Assembly (NCBI GenBank): GCA_964483465.1 | Contig: CAZABG010000034.1 | Location: forward strand, 1-23,842 | Direction: 5' to 3' | DNA from: CAZABG01 sp964483465 | Lineage (GTDB): Bacteria; Chlamydiota; Chlamydiia; Chlamydiales; Parachlamydiaceae | DNA: 23,842 nt | Shown: positions 7,087 to 13,556 of the stretch, piece by piece | Layout of the letters: every line of letters starts with the position of its first letter | How positions within the stretch are numbered: position 1 is the first letter of the stretch | Notes under the pieces: generated by a model | Database searches by the model: none | Told to the model about the DNA's origin: nothing | The model's input: only the letters and a program-made list of their open reading frames with translations | Made by a program: the position numbers and the translations under genes

Positions 7087-7710
7087 ATGAAGAAGAATCA
7101 AAAAAAATCAAATAGCATTGATCAGCAAATACTTAATTCAATAACTGCCCTTGGGCATGGTGCTGTATTTGTTCCAACGGACTTTTTGAGCCTTGGCAGT
7201 CGGCAGACCGTCGATATTGTTCTTCACAGACTCGTTCGAAAAGGAACCATTCGTCGCCTCGCAAGAGGAATATACGATTTTCCTAAAGAACATCCTAAGC
7301 TTGGAACACTTCAACCGTCCCCAGAAAAAATAGCAGAGGCCTTAGTTGGCAGAGATTGCACTCGTATTCAACCAACGGGCGCTTACGCAGCAAATATCCT
7401 GGGACTATCCGAACAAGTCCCTGCTAAAGTTGTATTTCTGACAGACGGGCCAAGTCGAACGGTAAAAATCGGCACAACAACCATTCAGCTGCGACGCACA
7501 ACTCCCAAAAACATGGCGATGGCAGGACGGCTTAGCGGTCTTTTAGTTCAAGCGTTCCGTGAATTGGGCAAAGAAAATGTCACCCCCGAACGACTTAAAC
7601 ATTTAAAGCGGACTATACCGCTGAATGCACGAAAAGAACTGCTCAAGGATATTCGATTTATACCGGAATGGATGCATTCTATTTTTAAGGAATTAGCCGA
7701 GGAGGCTTGA
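7087..7710 (+). CDS. AbiEi-like antitoxin / DUF6088-type winged-helix protein
   Basis: A 207-residue protein of the DUF6088/AbiEi-like group. Residues about 11-66 form a winged helix (VDIVLHRLVRKGTIRRLARG then IYDFPK), followed by an AbiEi-like C-terminal half with the PTGAYAANILGLSEQVP segment (94-110) and VKIGTTTIQLRRT (133-145). In type IV toxin-antitoxin pairs this protein represses its own promoter and antagonises the nucleotidyltransferase toxin without binding it directly. The stop codon is one base before the toxin GTG, and the toxin's GAGGAGG ribosome binding site lies inside this gene's last codons, so translation is coupled. Two 28-bp inverted repeats and a promoter lie directly upstream. 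The start at 7087 is supported by the promoter position rather than by a ribosome binding site. Confidence 0.85.
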   Translation: MKKNQKKSNSIDQQILNSITALGHGAVFVPTDFLSLGSRQTVDIVLHRLVRKGTIRRLARGIYDFPKEHPKLGTLQPSPEKIAEALVGRDCTRIQPTGAYAANILGLSEQVPAKVVFLTDGPSRTVKIGTTTIQLRRTTPKNMAMAGRLSGLLVQAFRELGKENVTPERLKHLKRTIPLNARKELLKDIRFIPEWMHSIFKELAEEA

Positions 7711-7711
7711 A

Positions 7712-9091
7712 GTGAAACTTGATTTTTTAAAACTCCCTTCTGACGAACGGCGCATGTACATTGAACAAGCAGCCATTCAAAGAAATATATCTCCTGTAAT
7801 CATGGAGAAAGATTTCTTCGTGTGCTGGTTACTCAGTATTCTATTCGAATCTGAGTTCGCTGAAAGCCTTGTATTTAAAGGAGGCACTTCCCTATCAAAA
7901 ATATTTGGTGCAATCAATCGGTTTTCTGAGGATATCGATCTTTCCCTATCGCCTACCTTTCTTGGACTTCCTGAAACCGCTGCAAATCGCAGTCAAGCTG
8001 ATAAATGGTGGAAAAAAGCTGAAGAGGAATGTGAAATAGCGGTTCAGACTCAGATTATGTCGATGTTAGAAACATCAGCATTGGGCGTATTAGAAAAAAA
8101 TGAGCAGGCAAGATTCGAGTTTTTAAAAGACCCCCAAACCAAATCGCCAGTAATTCTTTTTCATTATCCATCGGCGCTGCCAACAGGGCTTGCTTACATC
8201 AAGCGTTCTGTAAAACTCGAATTCGGCTCTCTAACTGATCAGCAACCCACCGGACGCTATCCAATACGACCTTGGATTGCTGAGGTTTTCCCCGCAGCCT
8301 TTCTCGACTGGCAATGCGAAGTCGTAGCTCTAGAGATCGAGCGAACTTTCTGGGAAAAAGCTACGATCCTACACGCAGAGTACCATCGACCTCTCGATAA
8401 GCCAATGCGAGATCGATTCTCCCGTCATTACGCGGATACCGCGGCACTAGCAAATCACCCTGAAGCAATCAATGCTATTGATCATCATGACCTCCGAGAT
8501 AGAGTTGTTTCATGGAAAAATCTGTTCTTTCGTGACTCATGGGCAAACTACACTGAAGCCAAGCCTGGAACATTTCGTCTTGTTCCCAGAGCTGAAAGAT
8601 TGCCTGAATTGCGACGTGATTACCAATTGATGCGCGACATGTATCTTAACGAGCCTCTCAGTTTTGATGATATCTTGAGCATCTTAACCAATCTAGAGCA
8701 TCGTATTAATCACGTAGAGTCATTGCCCTCTTTGGGAGAGGCTTTGACCAGGAGAAGAGGAGATGCATTAATTCAAACCGTGACGAAAATCTTAAATGGC
8801 GGCGCTAACGTTAATGATGTTTCTTGGAACGGACATCGCCCTTTGCAATTATTAATCAAAGCCCTCTTGGAACCACGCAAAAAGCTTGAACTAGTTAAAC
8901 GCATGATTGACCTAGGGGCTGATATTCACTCTGCAGATAAAAGTGGATTAACACCCTACCAAGTGGCTATTTCTGAAAAGAATAAATTAATTTCCGATCT
9001 CTTACATTCCAAGGGTGCTCGTCCCATGTCGCCTCCAGGAACTGGCTACGCTCAGCATTATGACATGTACCATGAAATCCCATTGCCATGA
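7712..9091 (+). CDS. AbiEii-like nucleotidyltransferase toxin with C-terminal ankyrin repeats
   Basis: A 459-residue toxin of the AbiEii/AbiGii nucleotidyltransferase family. The catalytic signature is intact: GGTSLSK at 57-63, then SEDIDLS at 72-78 with its D-x-D pair. The family's later motif IERTFWEKATILH is at 209-221 and SRHYADTAAL at 237-246. AbiEii toxins act as GTP- or NTP-dependent transferases in phage defence and bacteriostasis. After the catalytic part (about 1-345) comes a tail of about 85 residues (352-436) with two to three ankyrin-like units: ILNGGANVND, then MIDLGADIHSADKSGLTPYQ, then LLHSKGA. Most AbiEii proteins end before such a segment, so the tail looks like a fusion. 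GTG 7712 is preceded by GAGGAGG at 7699-7705. The 3' end overlaps a truncated reverse-strand GNAT gene. Confidence 0.88.
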   Translation: MKLDFLKLPSDERRMYIEQAAIQRNISPVIMEKDFFVCWLLSILFESEFAESLVFKGGTSLSKIFGAINRFSEDIDLSLSPTFLGLPETAANRSQADKWWKKAEEECEIAVQTQIMSMLETSALGVLEKNEQARFEFLKDPQTKSPVILFHYPSALPTGLAYIKRSVKLEFGSLTDQQPTGRYPIRPWIAEVFPAAFLDWQCEVVALEIERTFWEKATILHAEYHRPLDKPMRDRFSRHYADTAALANHPEAINAIDHHDLRDRVVSWKNLFFRDSWANYTEAKPGTFRLVPRAERLPELRRDYQLMRDMYLNEPLSFDDILSILTNLEHRINHVESLPSLGEALTRRRGDALIQTVTKILNGGANVNDVSWNGHRPLQLLIKALLEPRKKLELVKRMIDLGADIHSADKSGLTPYQVAISEKNKLISDLLHSKGARPMSPPGTGYAQHYDMYHEIPLP

Positions 9092-9276
9092 GCGGCTTCG
9101 AAATTGTGCAGGAATTTGACACCAATATTTATAAGCACCTCAATTTGCTGCTCTAAATAATAGGTCTGCCATTGCTGCTCGGTTTTTTCTCTAGTCGACC
9201 AGGGGGATGTAAATCGATCAATAATTTTGGGAAGATCTTCTAATTTCATAGGACGGATCAGAAAGTCTTGGCTCAT
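9058..9276 (-). pseudogene. Truncated GNAT acetyltransferase, N-terminal fragment
   Basis: The 72-codon frame begins like a complete GNAT protein (FLIRPMKLEDLPKIIDRF, then PWSTREKTEQQWQTYYLEQQ), covering strand 1 and the first helices. After about residue 45 the homology stops and the rest (EVLINIGVKFLHNFEAAHG) is unrelated, ending in a stop at 9058. The acetyl-CoA motif of a GNAT enzyme is missing, so no activity is expected. The lost 3' part faces the end of the toxin gene, and the two frames overlap by 34 bp. This marks a deletion or insertion junction, perhaps created when the toxin region arrived. No convincing ribosome binding site precedes the ATG. Confidence 0.6.
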
Positions 9277-9289
9277 AAATGATTTTCTT

Positions 9290-9550
9290 TTACAGGTCTT
9301 TATCGCGGATCATAGCCCAGCAACCCTTAACAAATTTAATAGGATGAGTCCAGCCTAAATACATCCCCAACAGGGCTCCTTCAACCGGCTTAAGAACAAG
9401 AAGCGGCCTGTAATCTTTACGATTCAACTCAACATAGGTTTCCGCTACAGCGCCGAGCGCAGCTGACGCTATCGTATAGGTGTAGGCACCCACAATGCCA
9501 TACGCAGCTAACGTTCTTACATTTTCGTTGGTATGAGTTAATATGCGCAT
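9290..9550 (-). CDS. Small glycine/alanine-rich membrane protein, paralogue A
   Basis: An 86-residue protein with two hydrophobic, small-residue-rich segments (about 14-35, and 51-67 around VEGALLGMYLGW) and a conserved tail motif GWTHPIKF. AAGGAG (minus strand, 9555-9560) sits 4 bp before the ATG, so it is probably translated. It aligns with the neighbouring 94-residue protein over AALGA, a P-x-EGA-x-LG-x-Y core and WTHPIKF, so the two are tandem duplicates. The glycine-zipper-like spacing suggests oligomerising membrane helices, but no function is known to me. A holin-like, pore-forming or effector role cannot be told apart from sequence. Confidence 0.65.
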   Translation of the reverse strand: MRILTHTNENVRTLAAYGIVGAYTYTIASAALGAVAETYVELNRKDYRPLLVLKPVEGALLGMYLGWTHPIKFVKGCWAMIRDKDL

Positions 9551-9581
9551 ACGACTCCTTAAAAGAATCAGTTATCACAAA

Positions 9582-9866
9582 TTATGGCACTCTACCGCAA
9601 GCTTGATTCCAAATATGATTTATAAATTTAATCGGATGCGTCCAACTTGCATAAGCCCCCAACATAGCGCCTTCAATCGGTGCTCCGATCGTCTCTATAG
9701 CATTTGCTTTCACTTGGATTTTCCAGGCTGTGTTTGATAAAGCGCCAAGCGCAGCGCCTGCCGCCGTGTAATAATAGGCTACAATTATCGCTCCAGCAAA
9801 AGCAATAACAGGAACATCTCTTGAAGGAATTTTAGGTTGAATAGGTCGGCTCTCGATTCTAGGCAT
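9582..9866 (-). CDS. Small glycine/alanine-rich membrane protein, paralogue B
   Basis: A 94-residue paralogue of the neighbouring 86-residue protein. It has a proline-rich, basic N-terminus (residues 1-17), then a hydrophobic stretch at 18-42 (VIAFAGAIIVAYYYTAAGAA), a second one at 62-75 (APIEGAMLGAYASW) and the shared WTHPIKF motif. I chose ATG 9866 because AAGGTGA lies directly upstream; an upstream TTG at 9896 would add ten residues without better support. The two genes are 31 bp apart in the same direction and probably cotranscribed, close to the right boundary of the island. The family was not recognised. Confidence 0.65.
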   Translation of the reverse strand: MPRIESRPIQPKIPSRDVPVIAFAGAIIVAYYYTAAGAALGALSNTAWKIQVKANAIETIGAPIEGAMLGAYASWTHPIKFINHIWNQACGRVP

Positions 9867-9986
9867 AATCACCTTGTTTTGTGAATAGAATAACAAGGAG
9901 ATAAATTATTTCGATTCTATAAATTTAATGAATAATTAACTTCGCTTTTCTCATGCAGCATCACATTGGTGTCTAAGGGGTAAAAT

Positions 9987-10007
9987 ACGGGCACGCTCAC
10001 GGGCACG
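9987..10007. repeat. Short direct repeat beside the right attachment site
   Basis: ACGGGCACG occurs at 9987-9995 and 9999-10007 with a 12-bp period, 34 bp inside the right attachment repeat. It is GC-rich against an AT-rich background. Arm-type recombinase or excisionase sites are often short direct repeats at such a distance, but nothing here proves that role. Confidence 0.35.
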
Positions 10008-10040
10008 GATTTTAGGAAAACATATCTGTGTGGAAAAAGA

Positions 10041-10114
<74 letters not shown>

Positions 10115-10130
10115 AGGAAATATGGGCATA

Positions 10131-10159
10131 AGCTTAGTCGGACCGCGAAAATTATGCAA
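10131..10159 (-). promoter_or_regulatory. Probable tRNA-Phe promoter
   Basis: On the minus strand TTGCAT (10154-10159) is followed after 17 bp by TAAGCT (10131-10136), which places the start point about 10 bases before the tRNA 5' end. The -10 match is modest. Read-through from the protease gene, whose stop is at 10168, is also possible. Confidence 0.4.
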
Positions 10160-10167
10160 GAGGACAT

Positions 10168-12120
10168 TTAATTTTCAGTAATATTTCGCTTCGATTTCGA
10201 CTCGAAATAGATCATGTCTTTTAAAACATTTTTCGCCTCTTCAAGCTGCAGATCGGTAAGATTTACATCATCGGGAACAGGGTCTGAAGCCTCCCCACGC
10301 TCCTGTTTAAGCAGGGACTGATAGGGTTTGTTGTGCTCTTGGCGATAGAGGGAATTCTTTTTTAAATTTGGCAAGAAAGCGCGCCATTCATTCTCTTTTG
10401 ATTGCAAGGTCGGAACATAATATTTTAAATACCAATCTTTCAGATTGGGATCGACATCTTTCAATTTGTCCGAATAGGCAGAAGGGATCGTATCCTGGCT
10501 CAAAGAATACTCAAGGTACTCTTCTCCGATTTGCTGGCTTTCAAGCGGCCCTGGGATAACGACATCCGAGATCACCCCTTTTACCTGAGGCGTTTTGCCC
10601 GAAACGGTGTAATATTTTCCTACCGTCACTTTAAAATAAGAGGTGCTATTCTGTTTATCCGTTACCGTTTGGCTTTGAATCGTTCCTTTGCCATAGGTGT
10701 GGTCATCCCCAACGACCAGCGCGACTCCATAGTCTTGCAAGGCTTGTGCAACAATCTCGGCAGCAGATGCAGTTTCGCGCGAAACTAAGATTAAAAGAGG
10801 TCCTTTATAGGCCTGTTTTCCGTCCATATCCCTATAAAACTTCTCTTCACCGGACGAATACTTCGAGATGACGATGACTCCATTCGTGATAAAAAGGCCC
10901 CCGATCCTTACCGCCTGAGTTAAAAAGCCTCCGTTATTCTCTCTTAGATCGAGTATGAGCCCCCGTAAATTTTGCTTATCGAGCTCTTCTATCGCTGCGC
11001 GCACATCTTTTTCGGCAGATAACCCCTTATCTCCCTGGTAAAAGCTATCAAGCTTGATAATCCCGATAATCCCATTGCCGTACTTCTCGGACGATACTTT
11101 AATACGGCTATCATCCAAAATGATCGAGTCTTTTTTCAGGCCGACTTTAACCATATAGGCATTATCGCGAAGGATTGTCAAAAAGAGCTCGTTACCGTTT
11201 TGATTGCGGATAAAGTTCATGACCTCATCAAAGTCCATTCCTTGAACATTGCGGCCATTTACATCGATCAGCGTATCGCCCACCTTCAGAAGCCCGCTTT
11301 TGGCAGCCGGACTTCCTTCAATCATGCTTGCGATGCGGATCCCCTTATCCCCTTCTTCAAGGATGACCCCTACTCCTTTAAACCCTTTTTCAAGCCGGAC
11401 TTTCATATCATAGGCTTCTTTAGGGTTATAGATCCGGGTATGGCTATCAAGCGAGCTTGCGAGCGCCTTTAAAACGTGGAGCGAAAAGAGGTTTTCCTTT
11501 TCTTCTAAGGAAATCTCATTTCCCTCGGCATTGAGATAAAGGTAAGGATTTTCCCTGACTTTCATCTCCTCGTCGTACTTCGATAGAATTTCTTGCGGCC
11601 TTACTTGCGCTGCCGCCTTACCGTAGCGGTGGATAAATCTAGCCACAAACTCTTTAAAATCATCATCTTGCTTGCGGCTTAAACCTTCAGGATTGGATGC
11701 AAATTTGGAAAAATCGCCTGGCTGATAGCCCTCTTTTAGCACTTTATTTATAACATCCCTCAAATGAGCAGGCTCTCTATTTTGTCTTGCCCTTAGAATC
11801 GCTTTTTGAATTAACGCGTTTAAATCTTTAAAAGTGCTGTAATCGCCTTTTTCGTATTTATCGACCTGCATTTTAAGTCCGTAATCGCTCATGGATAGGT
11901 AGGGATTGACTTCCTGCTCTAGAAAATAAATTTTATCAGGATCAAACTGCTCTAAATAAGTTCTGATCGCGGCCTTAAAAATAGGGCCTGTCATTTCCTT
12001 CTTATTTACGTGCTGGGTGAAGATCTCTTGCATGATCTTGCTTATATCCTCTTCTCTTAAAGAGGGATCCGCTTTAAGGCTTATAGCTAAAAGAAGCAAA
12101 ATTAGAAGAATTCTTCTCAT
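10168..12120 (-). CDS. prc: C-terminal processing (tail-specific) protease, S41A family
   Basis: A 650-residue periplasmic serine protease of the long Prc/Tsp type. A signal peptide fills residues 1-17 (RRILLILLLLAISLKA). A helical N-terminal domain (about 25-185) is followed by a PDZ domain (about 236-320, with GVGVILEE and GSPAAKSGLLKVGD). The S41 core (about 345-510) holds the catalytic Ser452 in ETASAAEI and Lys478 in TYGKGT, 26 residues apart as in this family, plus the substrate-strand DLRENNGG (391-398). The C-terminal extension (530-650) is typical of Prc and absent from short CtpA forms. The enzyme degrades or trims exported proteins from their C-termini. It is divergent from scpA with a 70-bp AT-rich gap, and no clear Shine-Dalgarno precedes its ATG. 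Length and architecture are complete. Confidence 0.9.
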   Translation of the reverse strand: MRRILLILLLLAISLKADPSLREEDISKIMQEIFTQHVNKKEMTGPIFKAAIRTYLEQFDPDKIYFLEQEVNPYLSMSDYGLKMQVDKYEKGDYSTFKDLNALIQKAILRARQNREPAHLRDVINKVLKEGYQPGDFSKFASNPEGLSRKQDDDFKEFVARFIHRYGKAAAQVRPQEILSKYDEEMKVRENPYLYLNAEGNEISLEEKENLFSLHVLKALASSLDSHTRIYNPKEAYDMKVRLEKGFKGVGVILEEGDKGIRIASMIEGSPAAKSGLLKVGDTLIDVNGRNVQGMDFDEVMNFIRNQNGNELFLTILRDNAYMVKVGLKKDSIILDDSRIKVSSEKYGNGIIGIIKLDSFYQGDKGLSAEKDVRAAIEELDKQNLRGLILDLRENNGGFLTQAVRIGGLFITNGVIVISKYSSGEEKFYRDMDGKQAYKGPLLILVSRETASAAEIVAQALQDYGVALVVGDDHTYGKGTIQSQTVTDKQNSTSYFKVTVGKYYTVSGKTPQVKGVISDVVIPGPLESQQIGEEYLEYSLSQDTIPSAYSDKLKDVDPNLKDWYLKYYVPTLQSKENEWRAFLPNLKKNSLYRQEHNKPYQSLLKQERGEASDPVPDDVNLTDLQLEEAKNVLKDMIYFESKSKRNITEN

Positions 12121-12190
12121 ATTATAATTTTAATTTGATTTCTATTTCTCCAATAGATTTTTTCATCCTTTTTAGCTACAATTTCTTTTT

Positions 12191-12892
12191 ATGCCGCTAT
12201 ATGACCCAGTACAGGTAAAATTAGATCCCTTCGAAGGCTCGCTTGACCATTTGGTTCACCTTGCCCAGAAGAAAGAGGTCGATTTAAATGAGATCATCAT
12301 CTCACAAATTACGAAACCATTTATCGATCACTGGGGAGAGAGCGAAGACACCTACGAAACCGCGTCCGACTTCATTTTGCTTATAGCTCAGTTAATATGG
12401 TTGAAAAGCAAGTCGCTTTTGCCTCCTGAACAAAATGAAGGCGATTTATTATTCGTTGAAGACGAAAAAGATTTTAGCATTATCCACCATCTCATCGACT
12501 ATAGCCGCTTCAAACAGGCGGCCTATAATTTTTCTCAAATCGAAAATAAGCAGGACGCCTTTTTTCCTCGCGGCGTAGGAGCTGCAGAAGTTAAACTTCC
12601 TCTCGGTATTGAAACGATTCAACTAAACGAGCTTGCATCCCTATTTAAAGATGTTATCGCTCGGGCTAAAATTTATACCGGAACCATTGAGGGTGAAGCC
12701 TTTAGCGTTCAAGATAAAATTGAATGGCTTTCCATTCATTTGAAAGAAAAATCAACTCCCTTTATTACCCTTTTTGAAAACGCAAACTCAAAAGACGAGA
12801 TGATTGTCATCTTTTTAGCTTTGCTAGAACTCATAAAAATGGGCGCCTTGAAAGTAGGGCGCGACGATCAACAGGTGATGGTCTATGGTTAA
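12191..12892 (+). CDS. scpA: Segregation and condensation protein A
   Basis: A 233-residue kleisin, the partner of SMC in chromosome compaction and segregation. The N-terminal signature LDPFEGSLDHLVHLAQK (11-27) is the SMC-head-binding helix region, followed by ASDFILLIAQLIWLKSKSLL. The C-terminal winged helix (about 202-222, IFLALLELIKMGALKV) should contact the other SMC head. Length matches the family. The gene overlaps scpB by 8 bp, the usual arrangement. No Shine-Dalgarno sequence is evident before ATG 12191; TACAAT at 12177-12182 could be a -10 element giving an almost leaderless transcript, but its -35 is weak. Confidence 0.93.
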   Translation: MPLYDPVQVKLDPFEGSLDHLVHLAQKKEVDLNEIIISQITKPFIDHWGESEDTYETASDFILLIAQLIWLKSKSLLPPEQNEGDLLFVEDEKDFSIIHHLIDYSRFKQAAYNFSQIENKQDAFFPRGVGAAEVKLPLGIETIQLNELASLFKDVIARAKIYTGTIEGEAFSVQDKIEWLSIHLKEKSTPFITLFENANSKDEMIVIFLALLELIKMGALKVGRDDQQVMVYG

Positions 12893-13520
12893 AGAATTTA
12901 ATGCATTTGAAAATGCCAAACAAATGACCTTGCCTGGCGTTATGGAAGAGCTTAAGGAGCATGAAGAAAAGCGCACGCTCGAAAGACAAATGCGCCATCA
13001 GATCAAGCGAATCATTGAAGCCCTCCTTTTTGCATCCTCTACTCCATTAACCTTTAATAGAATTAAAGAAATTGTAGATGAAGTATTCCCCAGCAAGCCG
13101 AAACAGATAAAAGATATGCTGGATGATTTAAGAGAAGAATATATCTCTCAAGGCAGAGCGTTTAGGCTCGATGAGATAGCGGAAGGCTATCTTTTACGTT
13201 CATGCGAAGAATACAGCAAATTTATCGAAAAATTGGGATACACTAAAAGACAAGAAAAGCTTAGCCAGCCGGCTTTAGAAGTTTTAGCGATCGTTGCCTA
13301 TAAAGGCCCTATCACAAAACCTGAAATCGAGAGAATTCGCGGCGTAGACTCGACAGGAGTCATTCAAAGCCTTTTAGAAAGAACCTTAATTGAGCCAAGC
13401 GGCAAGCTTGAAGCGCCGGGAAGACCGACGATATACAAAATTACCAATCAATTTTTAAATCACTTTGGATTAAAAGATCTCAAGGATTTAAAAGTTACTA
13501 ATATTGCCGAATTAGCTTAA
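12885..13520 (+). CDS. scpB: Segregation and condensation protein B
   Basis: A 211-residue ScpB that dimerises and binds the ScpA linker in the SMC-ScpAB condensin. The first winged helix begins at about 38 (IKRIIEALLFASSTPL) and the second covers about 125-190, with SQPALEVLAIVAYKGPITK (127-145) and the hallmark GRPTIY (179-184). About 36 charged residues precede the usual family start (EELKEHEEKRTLERQ), so this copy has an N-terminal extension. Start at ATG 12885 is supported by AGGTGA upstream inside scpA. Thirty-six bases separate it from the giant gene downstream, with no terminator visible, so read-through is possible. Confidence 0.93.
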   Translation: MVKEFNAFENAKQMTLPGVMEELKEHEEKRTLERQMRHQIKRIIEALLFASSTPLTFNRIKEIVDEVFPSKPKQIKDMLDDLREEYISQGRAFRLDEIAEGYLLRSCEEYSKFIEKLGYTKRQEKLSQPALEVLAIVAYKGPITKPEIERIRGVDSTGVIQSLLERTLIEPSGKLEAPGRPTIYKITNQFLNHFGLKDLKDLKVTNIAELA

Positions 13521-13556
13521 CCGTTAATTTCTCTTAAACTAAAATAATCGACCCGT

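Noticed and set aside
6998..7117. Small reading frame overlapping the antitoxin start in another frame
   Set aside because: No ribosome binding site and it crosses the promoter and operator; likely chance.
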